Under the pieces are notes generated by a model. It was given only the letters and a program-made list of their open reading frames with translations, had not been told where the DNA came from and did no database searches. From NCBI GenBank assembly GCA_902590125.1, contig CACIVL010000003.1, forward strand, positions 1 to 36,546: a DNA stretch of 36,546 nucleotides, written 5' to 3'. Made by a program: the position numbers and the translations under genes. Below, piece after piece: positions 36,458 to 36,546 of the stretch. Positions within the stretch are counted from its first letter, which is position 1. Each line of letters opens with the position of its first letter. Source of the stretch: an uncultured Pelagibacteraceae bacterium. Its GTDB lineage: Bacteria > Pseudomonadota > Alphaproteobacteria > Pelagibacterales > Pelagibacteraceae.

Positions 36458-36546
36458 TACTTAAAATTAATATTTTTTAACACACTAAACGGATTATCTC
36501 TATTGCTACTTTTGTTAGCAAATTTTTTAATTTTTGTTTTAGATGG
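36457..36546 (-). CDS. C-terminus of an upstream gene (partial), possibly a DEAD-type helicase
   Basis: The minus-strand frame from the right edge is open for 29 codons to a TAA that overlaps the TerB-like ATG (TAATG). The visible end is lysine-rich and finishes RDNPFSVLKNINFK. A DxPFxxL ending is common in the helicase that precedes fdxA in alphaproteobacteria, so this may be that helicase's tail, but 29 residues are too few to prove it. Confidence 0.45.
   Translation of the reverse strand, partial: PSKTKIKKFANKSSNRDNPFSVLKNINFK

Overview
The window looks like a stretch of a streamlined, very AT-rich alphaproteobacterial genome, most likely SAR11 (Pelagibacterales). The grounds are pervasive A/T codon bias, intergenic gaps that are mostly zero to a few tens of bases, many stop/start overlaps (TAATG, ATGA), few Shine-Dalgarno sequences, and alphaproteobacterial gene orders (phoH-ybeY-lnt-metK, nusA-infB-rbfA-rpsO-pnp, irr next to fabA-fabB-fabI, rpsT-dnaA-dnaN, argH-lptM-lysA, fdxA-carD). 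The placement is inference from content; no 16S or similar marker is present.

Layout. 1-10538 (+): a left-truncated phoH, ybeY, lnt and metK, then a palindromic terminator and a translation/RNA block nusA-infB-rbfA-rpsO-pnp. 10539-11889: a small accessory patch with two unrecognised genes on the minus strand (a lipoprotein and a 193-residue acidic protein), bounded by two nested pairs of direct repeats whose spacing on the two sides is identical. 11890-14390 (-): the fabA-fabB-fabI operon for unsaturated fatty acid synthesis and enoyl reduction, divergent from an Irr-type iron regulator (14472-14894, +). An Irr-box-like inverted repeat lies between irr and katG (14957-17170, +). 17174-22293 (-): ubiE-ubiB-coaBC-dut-thiF/moeB-like-SH3 protein, a tightly packed operon mixing quinone, CoA and nucleotide metabolism. 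22332-26311 (+): mutM, rpsT, an AT-rich leader, dnaA and dnaN. 26308-29742 (-): argH, a 38-codon lptM-like lipoprotein gene, lysA, plsC. 29792-31070 (+): an esterase and an HNH endonuclease. 31071-32671 (-): dedA-like, dsbB, coq7. 32768-34592 (+): tRNA-Leu(CAA) followed after 9 bases by a long-chain acyl-CoA synthetase. 34793-34861 (+): a 22-residue, extremely basic peptide gene with its own leader and a strong terminator shared with carD. 34922-36546 (-): part of an upstream gene, a TerB-like protein, fdxA and carD.

Most of the window is core metabolism. The parts that stand out are the repeat-bounded two-gene cassette between pnp and fabI, the Irr box at katG, an in-frame hexanucleotide repeat inside irr, and the tiny Lys/Arg peptide gene beside a CarD that itself carries a long lysine-rich N-terminal tail. 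The conserved translation cluster also lacks several genes usually found in it (trmB, rimP, ylxR, truB).
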